This document shows positions 26,537-34,949 of a DNA stretch of 64,000 nt, one piece after another. The notes under the pieces are model-generated. The model was given only the letters and a program-made list of their open reading frames with translations, was not told the origin of the DNA and did not search any database. The DNA is from Zhongshania sp. R06B22 (GTDB lineage: Bacteria; Pseudomonadota; Gammaproteobacteria; Pseudomonadales; Spongiibacteraceae): contig NZ_JBFRYB010000001.1 of assembly GCF_040892595.1 (NCBI RefSeq), positions 3,224,001 to 3,288,000 on the forward strand, written 5' to 3'. Position 1 is the first letter of the stretch, and the number at the start of each line of letters is the position of its first letter. A program made the translations under genes and the position numbers.

Positions 26537-27940
26537 CTAGCGAGTAAACTTTTTGGCGTTGGCGTTATCGTGAGACCTAAAATTGACTTCAGTTTCACTG
26601 TCTTTAATCCGCATAAGCTTTTTATAGCCATGAACGAAGGTGCCGTCATGATGAAAGCGATCACTCCAAACATTATTCGGCTTATACTTGCCACGAATAT
26701 CATTAAACGTTGCCCAAGCCGTCAGCGCCGCCGGTAAGTGACGGGTTACGATGTTCGGTTTTTTAATGTATTTCACTTCCGTAGACAGCTCCTCTCCCGC
26801 CATTTTCCAAAGAAAGCTGCCAACGAAATCCTGAAATATAAAATTAACCATCGGTGCTTGCCATGCGGGTGATCGCTCGGTAATAGACTCCTTAATGCCG
26901 ACAAAAAACGCTTTATTAAGCTCATCGCTAAAGACTGAGGGCTTGCCTTGAGTCGCAATATAGTGATCCAGCAAATACAAGCTTTCCTCGATATTCATCG
27001 GAATGCCATTTTCGTGACCACCCATCAAATAAACCACGTAGCGCCACAGCATATCCACGGATTCCATTTGGTCTTCGCTAACCGATCCGCCATATCGCTG
27101 CAATACCAGCAAGCTCAATATGCCAAATACCGGAATGCCCACCAAGGTATCAGGCTGTGACATCGGGTCACCATCGGTATCATAATTAAAATAGTCGCCA
27201 TTTTTCTTGTACATTTGATTGCGTACAAAGGCGTGCATTAGGCGCACGTGCACTGCACACTCAAAACCATAGGAGTAGCGTTTTAAGCCCTGGGGCTCAG
27301 CCAATGACGTTATGAAATGCAGACTTTCCACCATGCGATTTTCTTTCTGGCGGACAAAGCGCCCGGTGGCGCCGACCGGGATAGATGTTGCGTAACCGTG
27401 GGTGGTAAATAGCAGCGGCAAGAAAGCACCAATACTGATTGCCCAGAAAGGAATATTGCTAAAGAAAGCGCCACCGGCCTCAATCTTACTCCAATCTACC
27501 CAATCAGGAACACGATCAAGCTGCTTGAAGAGCGCGACAAAGGCAGGTGGGGGGCTATCGATGGCATCGATGCCCTCTTTCATCGCCTTGCTGAACATTT
27601 TTCGGCCTTCGCCGCCCTTCATTTCTGATATAGCAATAACGACGTTGTCCATTAACTCGTCGCCCTGCCAATAGAGATCGTTTACCCGAGCCGGGTAATC
27701 TCCCACCATCGTCGGTGCTGCATACTTACCTACGGGGCGGAGTCCCTCGAGAAGAAATTTGCGCATGCCATACCAGGCCGAGTTGTTTTTAATACGCGCT
27801 GGCGCTGGTCGCAATGGATCGGTGTCACGGCGATAATAGCAATAGGGATGAAAACCTGTGGATTCACTCTTTGGGCTAAATACTCGTGAATCACTACTGT
27901 CATTACTTAATTTTTTACCTGATGCTTCTGCAGTAGCCAT
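26537..27940 (-). CDS. DUF2236 oxygenase (MpaB / latex-clearing-protein family), copy 2
   Basis: A 467-residue second member of the MpaB/rubber-oxygenase family, distantly paralogous to the protein at 17688. The Lcp-like spacing is kept: Arg202, Ser206 (Thr in copy 1) and His236 in RLMHAFVRN. Both copies share a YSxxFE segment before the His and have Glu at the Lcp Lys167 position. The N-terminal 80 residues are an unrelated polar extension, with no export signal. It is transcribed alone, ended by a terminator at 26458-26480, and divergent from the unknown gene at 28187. The two copies may act on different bonds or form a heteromer; nothing in the sequence decides this. Confidence 0.82.
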   Translation of the reverse strand: MATAEASGKKLSNDSSDSRVFSPKSESTGFHPYCYYRRDTDPLRPAPARIKNNSAWYGMRKFLLEGLRPVGKYAAPTMVGDYPARVNDLYWQGDELMDNVVIAISEMKGGEGRKMFSKAMKEGIDAIDSPPPAFVALFKQLDRVPDWVDWSKIEAGGAFFSNIPFWAISIGAFLPLLFTTHGYATSIPVGATGRFVRQKENRMVESLHFITSLAEPQGLKRYSYGFECAVHVRLMHAFVRNQMYKKNGDYFNYDTDGDPMSQPDTLVGIPVFGILSLLVLQRYGGSVSEDQMESVDMLWRYVVYLMGGHENGIPMNIEESLYLLDHYIATQGKPSVFSDELNKAFFVGIKESITERSPAWQAPMVNFIFQDFVGSFLWKMAGEELSTEVKYIKKPNIVTRHLPAALTAWATFNDIRGKYKPNNVWSDRFHHDGTFVHGYKKLMRIKDSETEVNFRSHDNANAKKFTR

Positions 27941-28186
27941 GTTCTATCTCTCCGGAACGCGTCGGGCTCAATGATTATTATCTGAGCGTATTATTATCTT
28001 AACAACCATCTTAGTTAGTCCTTTCACTTTATGTATACCTCTACAAGCTCAATGAATCTAATTTAGCAGACAATGCATACAAAGGAGCCTAGGCAAAAAA
28101 ATACATTAGCACGTGTATGGGTATAATTATTGAAGTAAAAATAATACTAATACTTAGTAATACCTAAGGGCAGGAAGAAAATCATT

Positions 28187-28891
28187 ATGTATAAAACTGG
28201 CCACTATATTGCTTTCCCTTGTTCAGATGAGCTACGAGCTACCTCAAGGGAATTTATTGGGCTAATGAAAGGCCCGAGCCCTAGAACGCAAAGTAAAAAA
28301 CTTACCAGTGCTCTGAGCCTGTTCGCGGATGAAATTATTGATGCATTCCTGATCGATATGGTCCGAAACACTGAACTAAACGGCCCACAGCGAAAGCTAT
28401 TAGAAATGGCAGACTCAGGGCTTAAGAAAACTGCACACGCAGTGATTAATAGATTTTCAAGCAAGCTCGATATTAAACAGCAGACGGGTATTGCCGACCA
28501 TATAGATTCTTGCCTACTTCCTATAGAACGGGACAATCCACATCAGGTCGAATTCGTCGCCATTCCCATTACACAGGCATTTAGTGAGGAGCTACGTGAA
28601 AGCTACAATAAGCTTCACACCGACGGCGTTGACAGCAGTATCCAGAGCATTGTGGCAAATCAAAAAGCGGTCATTGACCGTATGTTTGAATTTCTTATTG
28701 ATAGGCTTTTAAGCATTGTGAAATTAGGGGCTATCGCTCAGAAAGTCGTGGGAGTGGCTGCAAGCACTTGCCTGAAGATGATGCACTCGACTACTGAAAA
28801 ACTTCTTTCTGGTATGAGTGAAGCTGAACTAAAAGTAGCCGTTGGCCATTTCGAAGAAATGCTAATCACAGCGCCGCAGCAGGCAAAATGA
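28187..28891 (+). CDS. Uncharacterised helical protein in the oxygenase cluster
   Basis: A 234-residue protein I do not recognise. It is almost entirely predicted helix, soluble, with no signal peptide or Cys/His motif. The N-terminal half is basic (GPSPRTQSKKLTSAL), the C-terminal third mildly hydrophobic (RLLSIVKLGAIAQKVVGVA). AGGAAG lies 8-9 bases before the ATG. It is the first gene of a pair with the HSL-type esterase 51 bases downstream and divergent from the second DUF2236 gene, so it may be a lipid-binding or regulatory partner of the pathway; this is a guess from position only. Confidence 0.7.
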   Translation: MYKTGHYIAFPCSDELRATSREFIGLMKGPSPRTQSKKLTSALSLFADEIIDAFLIDMVRNTELNGPQRKLLEMADSGLKKTAHAVINRFSSKLDIKQQTGIADHIDSCLLPIERDNPHQVEFVAIPITQAFSEELRESYNKLHTDGVDSSIQSIVANQKAVIDRMFEFLIDRLLSIVKLGAIAQKVVGVAASTCLKMMHSTTEKLLSGMSEAELKVAVGHFEEMLITAPQQAK

Positions 28892-28942
28892 TATCGCTAC
28901 TTATCGCCTTAATCGCAATTTTTTAAATGATGGACGCCATAT

Positions 28943-29899
28943 ATGCAAAACTACAATTATGATGCGGAGTTAAGACCCTACCTGTCCGTATTACCAAGCG
29001 TGATAGATCTTTCAACCACGGAGTTAATTCGAGACTTCTGGACCGATTTTGTGTCACGAAGACCACCCTTTGAGAAGTCTAAAAGCTCAAGCAAGATCAG
29101 CATTGAAAACCGCACAATACCCGGCCTTAATGGCGCACCCGCCATCGCAATAAGAATCTATCGCCCCAAAATGGCTAGCAAGGCTAAACTTCCGGGAATA
29201 TACGAAATTCATGGCGGTGGTTTTGTTATTGGCGACTTAGAAATGCAAGACGCCTGGTGCGCCAATATTGCGGTAGAGGTGGGCGCTATAGTGGTATCGG
29301 TAGACTACCGACTCGCCCCAGAACACCCCTTCCCTGCAGCCACAAACGACTGCTATGCCGGCTTTTGCTGGCTGTTTGAGCATGCCGAAGAACTGGGCAT
29401 CGATCCCTCACGCATCGCTATCTCGGGCCAGAGTGCCGGCGCCTGCTTAGCCACTGCGACCACCTTGAGAGCCCGCGATAGTGGCGGTCCGAAGGCCTGC
29501 TTTCAGCTACTTGAAATACCCGTATTCGATGACAGAATGGAAACTGCATCAATGCTGGAGTTTAAAAATACGCCGATGTGGAATCACCCCAATGCCATAT
29601 GGGGCTGGCAACATTACCTAGGACCTGATCATTGTGGTGATGTTTCACCCTATGCTGCACCAGCGCGGGCGCAAGACCTGAGCGGCTTACCCGATACCTA
29701 TATCTCCACCATGGAATTCGACCCCCTTAGGGATGAAGGCATAGAGTTCGCACTTAGATTAATGAAGGCCGGGGTATCGGTAGAGCTTCACTCCTTCCCG
29801 GGTACCTTTCACGGCTCTACCGTCATAACTGCAGCAAAAGTATCGCAAAGAAATACACGAGAAATCATTGAATCACTTAGAAATCACCTAGCCAGATAG
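28943..29899 (+). CDS. Alpha/beta hydrolase, hormone-sensitive-lipase (HSL) type
   Basis: A 318-residue esterase with the HSL oxyanion motif HGGGFVIGD at about 91-99, the nucleophile elbow GQSAGA (Ser near 165; the usual GDSAG is altered to GQSAG), the acid in EFDPLRDEG and the His in FHGS near the C-terminus. No signal peptide is present. Such enzymes hydrolyse medium-chain or bulky esters. In this cluster it could cleave the ester produced by the Baeyer-Villiger monooxygenase. It follows the unknown gene at 28187 by 51 bases and ends 8 bases before a long RNA hairpin. Confidence 0.92.
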   Translation: MQNYNYDAELRPYLSVLPSVIDLSTTELIRDFWTDFVSRRPPFEKSKSSSKISIENRTIPGLNGAPAIAIRIYRPKMASKAKLPGIYEIHGGGFVIGDLEMQDAWCANIAVEVGAIVVSVDYRLAPEHPFPAATNDCYAGFCWLFEHAEELGIDPSRIAISGQSAGACLATATTLRARDSGGPKACFQLLEIPVFDDRMETASMLEFKNTPMWNHPNAIWGWQHYLGPDHCGDVSPYAAPARAQDLSGLPDTYISTMEFDPLRDEGIEFALRLMKAGVSVELHSFPGTFHGSTVITAAKVSQRNTREIIESLRNHLAR

Positions 29900-29907
29900 T
29901 AGCTAGC

Positions 29908-29957
29908 TTGGTCGCGATTAGATGGATATTAATCTGTATCCATCTAATTGTGATCAA
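29908..29957 (+). other. Long RNA hairpin with strand-specific G-U pairs after the esterase gene
   Basis: The arms 29908-29928 and 29937-29957 pair over 21 positions around an 8-base loop: 18 Watson-Crick pairs and three G-U wobbles. The wobbles would be A-C mismatches in the complementary strand, so the structure favours the plus-strand transcript. It begins 8 bases after the esterase stop. There is no U-tract, so it looks like a 3'-end stabiliser or Rho-type terminator. Confidence 0.7.
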
Positions 29958-30313
29958 GGCTCAGCAATCCACGCACCAAGACCAACTCCTAAGGTGCTAC
30001 ACATCACTGATAGCTACGCTCACTTAGCGATATTGCCAACCCCAATACTCTGGACTTGCATTGTTCTGAGCGATGTCGAATTAACTTTAGCTTCTTCTTT
30101 CTAAGACCAACTATTACTCACAGCACTGTATCTAGTGCGCTTATCTAGCGCCTATACCTAAGGTCTAGTTCTAGAGATTATTTCTAAGGCGTAATATCAA
30201 AGATGGGTCACACAATTAACGGGCCTTAAGCCAGCGTGCTCGTTCCACAATTTTCTGTAGTTCGAGCACGCTCCTTAAATTCAAAAGCAGAATAATTTCA
30301 CTATTGGCAGCAA
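29958..30313. other. Non-coding gap before the TonB receptor gene end, with a second hairpin
   Basis: About 350 bases without a credible gene. A 10-bp inverted repeat AGCGTGCTCG (30233-30242) and CGAGCACGCT (30263-30272) with a 20-base loop lies 41 bases beyond the stop of the minus-strand TonB receptor and may form its transcript end; it lacks a U-tract. Confidence 0.45.
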
Positions 30314-32689
30314 TTAATATTTCCAGGCAAGGCGCAGGCCATAAGTCATTGGCTCACCCGGCGTAATTGATCTACCGAATTCAACACCTTGAGACCCTCT
30401 AGTGCGGTCCTCGTCCGTAAGGTTGCGACCGAATAGTGTCAACCTGGTGTTCCATGGCTCATAAAGATAGCCAATTCTTGCTCCCCATAGGGCATAGCCT
30501 TCTTCAAGACTTTCTGCACGGTTACTCGGCTCGTAGAAGAACTCATCGGTGAAATACACATCAGCAGCTACCTCCAACTCACCGCGGTCAAACATCCAGG
30601 TTTTACTCAACGCTAAATTTCCTGACAGCTCGGGGGTTTTCGGAATGCGATTACCAGAGAAATCTTGATTTTGACTCGTTAGTCCAGAGTTATCAGTATA
30701 GCCCTTGGCATTTGGATAAGCAGTAAATTCGGCGGTTTCTAGCCACCCAGCGCCACCAACCAGAACCAAGCCATCGACCAAGTGCGGCGCGATAACCCAG
30801 GTCACATCAAAATCAAAACCCCGAATATGAGACTGCTCAGCATTTTCAAAACTAACCGAACCACCGGTTGTCAGTGATACAAACTGAACTTGTTGATTCT
30901 CAATTTGATAATCAAAAATGGCTGCACTAAAAATCAAAGTACCTTGCAGGAACTTGGTCTTTACGCCCAACTCCCATGCCTCTATAGACTCTGGCAGGGC
31001 GTATGTTGGCGGCCCAGTTACTGCAAAACCGTTATACGTTCCACTTTTGGTGGCTTCTTGGTAAGACAGATAGACAAGCGTTTCTTCATCAAAGGGTCTT
31101 AGCTCGAAGGACACCTTTGGACTCGTTGTCACAGTCGCTAGCTTGGTAGATACTCGATCACCTTCCTGGGTCACTGCGTAGTCATAAGTAAACAGCGTGA
31201 GCTCTTCTCCACCCGCTAGCAGACCTAATTCAGATTCAAGTAACTCGCGCCCTTCATCCTGGTGCCGCACACCCAGGGTAATATCTAACCATTCAGTCAG
31301 CGTAAACGTAGCCTGGGCAAAGAACGACTCCGAATCGGTTGCCACTAGATTTTTTGCGTACAGAACACCGGAATTTAGATTTGCTGGCAGGATACCCAAA
31401 CCCAAACTATCAACCAAAGATAAGACACCCTGCAATGGCGCTAGCACCGGGTCCAACAAATTGGCATAAAGCTCCAGTCGATCTCCTGGCTCTAGATAGC
31501 CCGTGAGACCTTCGAATTTATAAGCTCCCACTATCCATCTCAGCCAGTCACTTCCCCATGAATCTGGGTTTGAAATCAATTGCAATTCTGCGGTTTGTAT
31601 ATCGCCACCAAAGCCTGTATTGGTAAGGCCAATACCTTCCCGACCAGATGCATCAAAATCAACGATGGTTGATGACCTTATCTGCTGATCGCTGGCCAAT
31701 GCTTTTATATCGAACCACGGTGTAAAGAATTCGATCTTGCCATACAGCATTTCATTATCAACGACACTGCCGCAACAATGGTCCAGCTCGGTTTCATCAT
31801 CTCCGCGTTTATAATTATTCTCTGGAATGCCAATCGCCTTACCAAGAGTGGTCGGCTCTTCAGATGGTATAACCAATGCACCGGGGGTATCTGCGTTCAG
31901 CCTTAATCCCGCAACAGTCGCATCCACCCAATCAAAAGGAGCCCAGCGCAGCTTTAATCGGTAACCTTCACTTTCATCATCATGCATTGGCCCCTCGGGA
32001 TCAGGCGCGGTGTTTTTTACAAAATGTTCTGTTTTTGCGTAAACCGGAGAGAATGAAAAAGCAAAGGTCTCACCAATAGGAACACTGATATAGGCCTTAG
32101 AATGCAGGTCTGGGTAGCTTGCAACCGTTAAGTTTACCTGAGCGTCAAATTCACCGAGCAGGGGATCACGGGTCGTAATATTTAGCGCGCCACCGTTGGC
32201 GTTCCGACCAAAAAGTGTTCCCTGCGCGCCTTTTAAAACCTCAATCCTTTCAACGACGCCAAAGTCCTGGGCCAATCCGACCGCAATCGGCAAGTAGATG
32301 CCATCAATATATGTGGCCACGCTCGGATCGGCAGTCAGAAATGCATCGGTACCTACACCGCGCAAATAGATGGTTGTAAATGCCATGACATTACTGACAT
32401 TCAAGGTTGGGGTTACCATCTGAAGATCACTTTGATTGAATATCCCTAGGGCATCCAAGGTCTCTTCACTAAAAGCCTGAACAGAAATTGGCACATCCTG
32501 TAGATTCTCTTCGCGCTTTTGCGCGGTCACCATAACCTCTTCCAGTAAACGGCTAGTCTTTTTAGGCTTAGCCGCCTCATTGGCGTTGCCGCCATCAGTT
32601 TCTGCAACAACCTGAGCTTGAATCTGCCCAGCGGTAACCGATGCTACAAAAAAAAGTGTAAAACTCGCTTTTCTTATGATTTTTAACAC
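30314..32689 (-). CDS. TonB-dependent outer-membrane receptor, copy 1
   Basis: A 791-residue outer-membrane receptor. It has a signal peptide (cleavage near AGQIQA), a TonB-box-like EEVMVTAQKREE, a plug domain with LRGVGTDAFL and GTLFGRNANGGALN, and a C-terminal 22-strand barrel ending in the aromatic residue pattern GLRLAWKY. Receptors with this plug type import large or hydrophobic molecules using TonB energy. It is monocistronic, lies between the oxygenase genes and the acyl-CoA genes, and is clearly paralogous to the receptor at 61630, so it is a good candidate for substrate uptake in this pathway. The ligand is unknown. Confidence 0.92.
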   Translation of the reverse strand: MLKIIRKASFTLFFVASVTAGQIQAQVVAETDGGNANEAAKPKKTSRLLEEVMVTAQKREENLQDVPISVQAFSEETLDALGIFNQSDLQMVTPTLNVSNVMAFTTIYLRGVGTDAFLTADPSVATYIDGIYLPIAVGLAQDFGVVERIEVLKGAQGTLFGRNANGGALNITTRDPLLGEFDAQVNLTVASYPDLHSKAYISVPIGETFAFSFSPVYAKTEHFVKNTAPDPEGPMHDDESEGYRLKLRWAPFDWVDATVAGLRLNADTPGALVIPSEEPTTLGKAIGIPENNYKRGDDETELDHCCGSVVDNEMLYGKIEFFTPWFDIKALASDQQIRSSTIVDFDASGREGIGLTNTGFGGDIQTAELQLISNPDSWGSDWLRWIVGAYKFEGLTGYLEPGDRLELYANLLDPVLAPLQGVLSLVDSLGLGILPANLNSGVLYAKNLVATDSESFFAQATFTLTEWLDITLGVRHQDEGRELLESELGLLAGGEELTLFTYDYAVTQEGDRVSTKLATVTTSPKVSFELRPFDEETLVYLSYQEATKSGTYNGFAVTGPPTYALPESIEAWELGVKTKFLQGTLIFSAAIFDYQIENQQVQFVSLTTGGSVSFENAEQSHIRGFDFDVTWVIAPHLVDGLVLVGGAGWLETAEFTAYPNAKGYTDNSGLTSQNQDFSGNRIPKTPELSGNLALSKTWMFDRGELEVAADVYFTDEFFYEPSNRAESLEEGYALWGARIGYLYEPWNTRLTLFGRNLTDEDRTRGSQGVEFGRSITPGEPMTYGLRLAWKY

Positions 32690-32886
32690 AACATTTCTCC
32701 AGGGAGTACACTAGCTCAACAGTAATAGTAATATGTTTGATGTTTGAGCTATTACAATAAAACTAACGTTTTAGTTATTTTGTTATAAAAAAATAAATAT
32801 ACTTATAATTTATCTATTATTATTTCGCCAAATATCATTTTCTAAACACATCAGCTATCTAGCAATTGTTCTGATCCATATTGCGG

Positions 32887-32909
32887 TAACACCGCCGTGG
32901 GCGGTGTTA
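32887..32909 (-). terminator. Terminator-like hairpin after the first acyl-CoA dehydrogenase
   Basis: A perfect 10-bp stem TAACACCGCC/GGCGGTGTTA with a three-base loop lies just past the minus-strand stop at 32922. There is no T-run after the stem, so termination is plausible but not certain. Confidence 0.5.
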
Positions 32910-32921
32910 TACAACAGTCTT

Positions 32922-34064
32922 TCAGGCGTCAAATACCGAGCGTGCTATGATCTCTCTCATGATTTCTGAGCTACCCGCATAGATTCTAGAAATTCGAGCA
33001 TTGGTATAGAGTCGGCAAATTTCATATTCTTCCATATAGCCAGCGCCACCATGCAGCTGTACACCAACATCAACCATGCGACCCTCTAGTTCACTGGTAA
33101 CGAGCTTGGCCTTAGCTGCCATGTCTAATGTCAGCTTACCCTCATTGTGCATAACAACGCAGTGATCCACATAAACCTGAGCCATATCCAGCTCCGCACT
33201 CAAGGTCGCCATCTGGAAACGGGTATTTTGGAAGTCTGAAATCGCCTTGCCGAAGGCCTTGCGGTCCTTCACAAATTCTTTGGTAACAACAAAAGCCCGA
33301 TTCGCCGCAGCGACGTAGCCCACCGCCGCTAATAGACGCTCTTCAGCCAGACCAATCATCAAATAATGAAAGCCCTTATGAGCATCGCCGAGGACGTTTT
33401 CCTTTGGCACTCTAACGTTATTGAAGAATAATTCGGCGGTATCCTGGGCTTTAAGGCCCATTTTCTTAAGATTGCGACCCCGCTCAAAACCTTCCATGCC
33501 GCGCTCCACAATAAACAGGCCAATATGGCGCGGGTTGTCGGGGTTAGTCTTTGCCGCCACGATAACAATATCGGCGTTAATACCATTAGATATATAGGTT
33601 TTGGAACCGCTTAGCTCCCAGTGGTCACCATTGTCCACTGCCCGTGTTTTTATACCCGCAATGTCGCTGCCGGCATCTGGCTCGGTCATTGCGACAGCTA
33701 AGATCGTCTCACCGGTCACACATTTTGGCAGCAGACGAGCCTTTTGCTCAGCATTACCAATGTTGCCGATATATGGGGCCACTAAACGGCTGTGAAGGGT
33801 ATGATAAAAACCAGAATCGCTGTAAGTGGCATCCTCTTCCATCATAATTTGCTGATATCGGAAGTCTTCCAAGCCGAGCCCGCCATGAGCTTCGTCGGCC
33901 CAAGTCAAAAGAAACCCATGCTCGCCCATTTTCTTGAACATCTCGCGGGGAACAATGCCGGCTTCGCGCCACGCTTCGGTATGAGGCTGAACTTCCTTTT
34001 GTAAGAACTTACGATATTGCTCTCGAAATATATGCTGTTCTTCGGTGAATAAAGTACGTTCCAC
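32922..34064 (-). CDS. Acyl-CoA dehydrogenase (long/branched-chain type), copy 1
   Basis: A 380-residue flavoprotein that introduces the alpha-beta double bond in acyl-CoAs. The signature AVAMTEPDAGSDIAG is at about 126-140 and the C-terminus has QLHGGAGYMEEYEICRLYTNARI. The classical catalytic Glu of medium-chain enzymes is replaced (IYAGSSEIM), while LAEERLLAAV offers the alternative G-helix Glu used by long-chain and isovaleryl-type enzymes. That fits a bulky or branched substrate. It is transcribed alone, divergent across 885 bases from the acyl-CoA synthetase gene. Confidence 0.9.
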   Translation of the reverse strand: MERTLFTEEQHIFREQYRKFLQKEVQPHTEAWREAGIVPREMFKKMGEHGFLLTWADEAHGGLGLEDFRYQQIMMEEDATYSDSGFYHTLHSRLVAPYIGNIGNAEQKARLLPKCVTGETILAVAMTEPDAGSDIAGIKTRAVDNGDHWELSGSKTYISNGINADIVIVAAKTNPDNPRHIGLFIVERGMEGFERGRNLKKMGLKAQDTAELFFNNVRVPKENVLGDAHKGFHYLMIGLAEERLLAAVGYVAAANRAFVVTKEFVKDRKAFGKAISDFQNTRFQMATLSAELDMAQVYVDHCVVMHNEGKLTLDMAAKAKLVTSELEGRMVDVGVQLHGGAGYMEEYEICRLYTNARISRIYAGSSEIMREIIARSVFDA

Positions 34065-34949
34065 TGATATCTCCCTATGCTAGCGACTAGCAATTAAAGC
34101 ACTTGTATATATGGACACACCCTATAAATAGCGCGCGATTTGTTAGTAGCAAATTACTTGATTGCCAAATCACAGAGGACTACGGTGTGTTTTGACTAGC
34201 CCAGCCTTGGGTTCTACAGCAAGCTAGGAACTTTGCTTCCACCCCAAATACCGTATATCCACAACTATTTTTATTTTGGTACTATTCATTAAATACCATT
34301 TCTAAGTATAAGATGAGCATATTTAAACTAACGGACTATGTATACCCGGTTCAATGAAATGAATACGTTTTTGCTCGCAATGCATAGAGAATTACGCAGA
34401 ACAGACTCAGCCCACTATTCTGCCCCTTAAAATACAGCTAAATTTCGACGTTACGTAGAAAATCCATGTGCCTATCTAGCTCCCCAGAAGGCTCCGCGCA
34501 CTTTACTGGTGCAATTACGTGGCGCTTCATATATCGCTCTATCAATACAGCTATACCCCTGACAAGAAGACCATATAGCTAGATTTCAGCATTTGACGCC
34601 ATAACACCCCGCAAGTCGAAGCGACTTGACTCACTGTCACTATCCAGCGTTATATTACTGGTATTGAATTATTCCATAATTATATTCAAGCCATTATGAA
34701 AATACTGTGCAGTAAATACAGTTCTTGTGCTGTGCCATAAAAAAGTCGGGACATGTGTTCATACATTTTATTATCTGCATTACATTATTAGTAAACAAAT
34801 TTTGCTAGTATCGATCACAGATCAATACGCTTTACCCAGCGAAGCAGCGACCTCAGAGCGATCAAACTATTTCCAGTAAGAATATTAGGAATAAGCAACA
34901 CAGCAACGAGCAGTTTTGAGTATTAAATACACAACAATAAAAAGGCATA
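34065..34949. other. Long AT-rich intergenic region between divergent acyl-CoA dehydrogenase and synthetase genes
   Basis: About 885 bases with no coding frame I can support. It contains a 7-bp hairpin CAAGTCG-AAG-CGACTTG (34612-34628) and an AT-rich imperfect palindrome around 34664-34690. TGCTAGTAT at about 34803-34811 resembles an extended -10 element for the synthetase gene, giving a long leader of about 130 bases. I see no RNA gene. Confidence 0.45.

Noticed and set aside
29922..30104. 60-residue plus-strand open frame after the esterase
   Set aside because: It starts inside the long hairpin, has no ribosome-binding site and no recognisable motif.
17638..34812. Shared TGCTAGTATC decamer upstream of the first DUF2236 gene and the acyl-CoA synthetase gene
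   Set aside because: Random ten-base matches are common in a 64-kb window, and the distances to the starts differ (about 40 and 140 bases).
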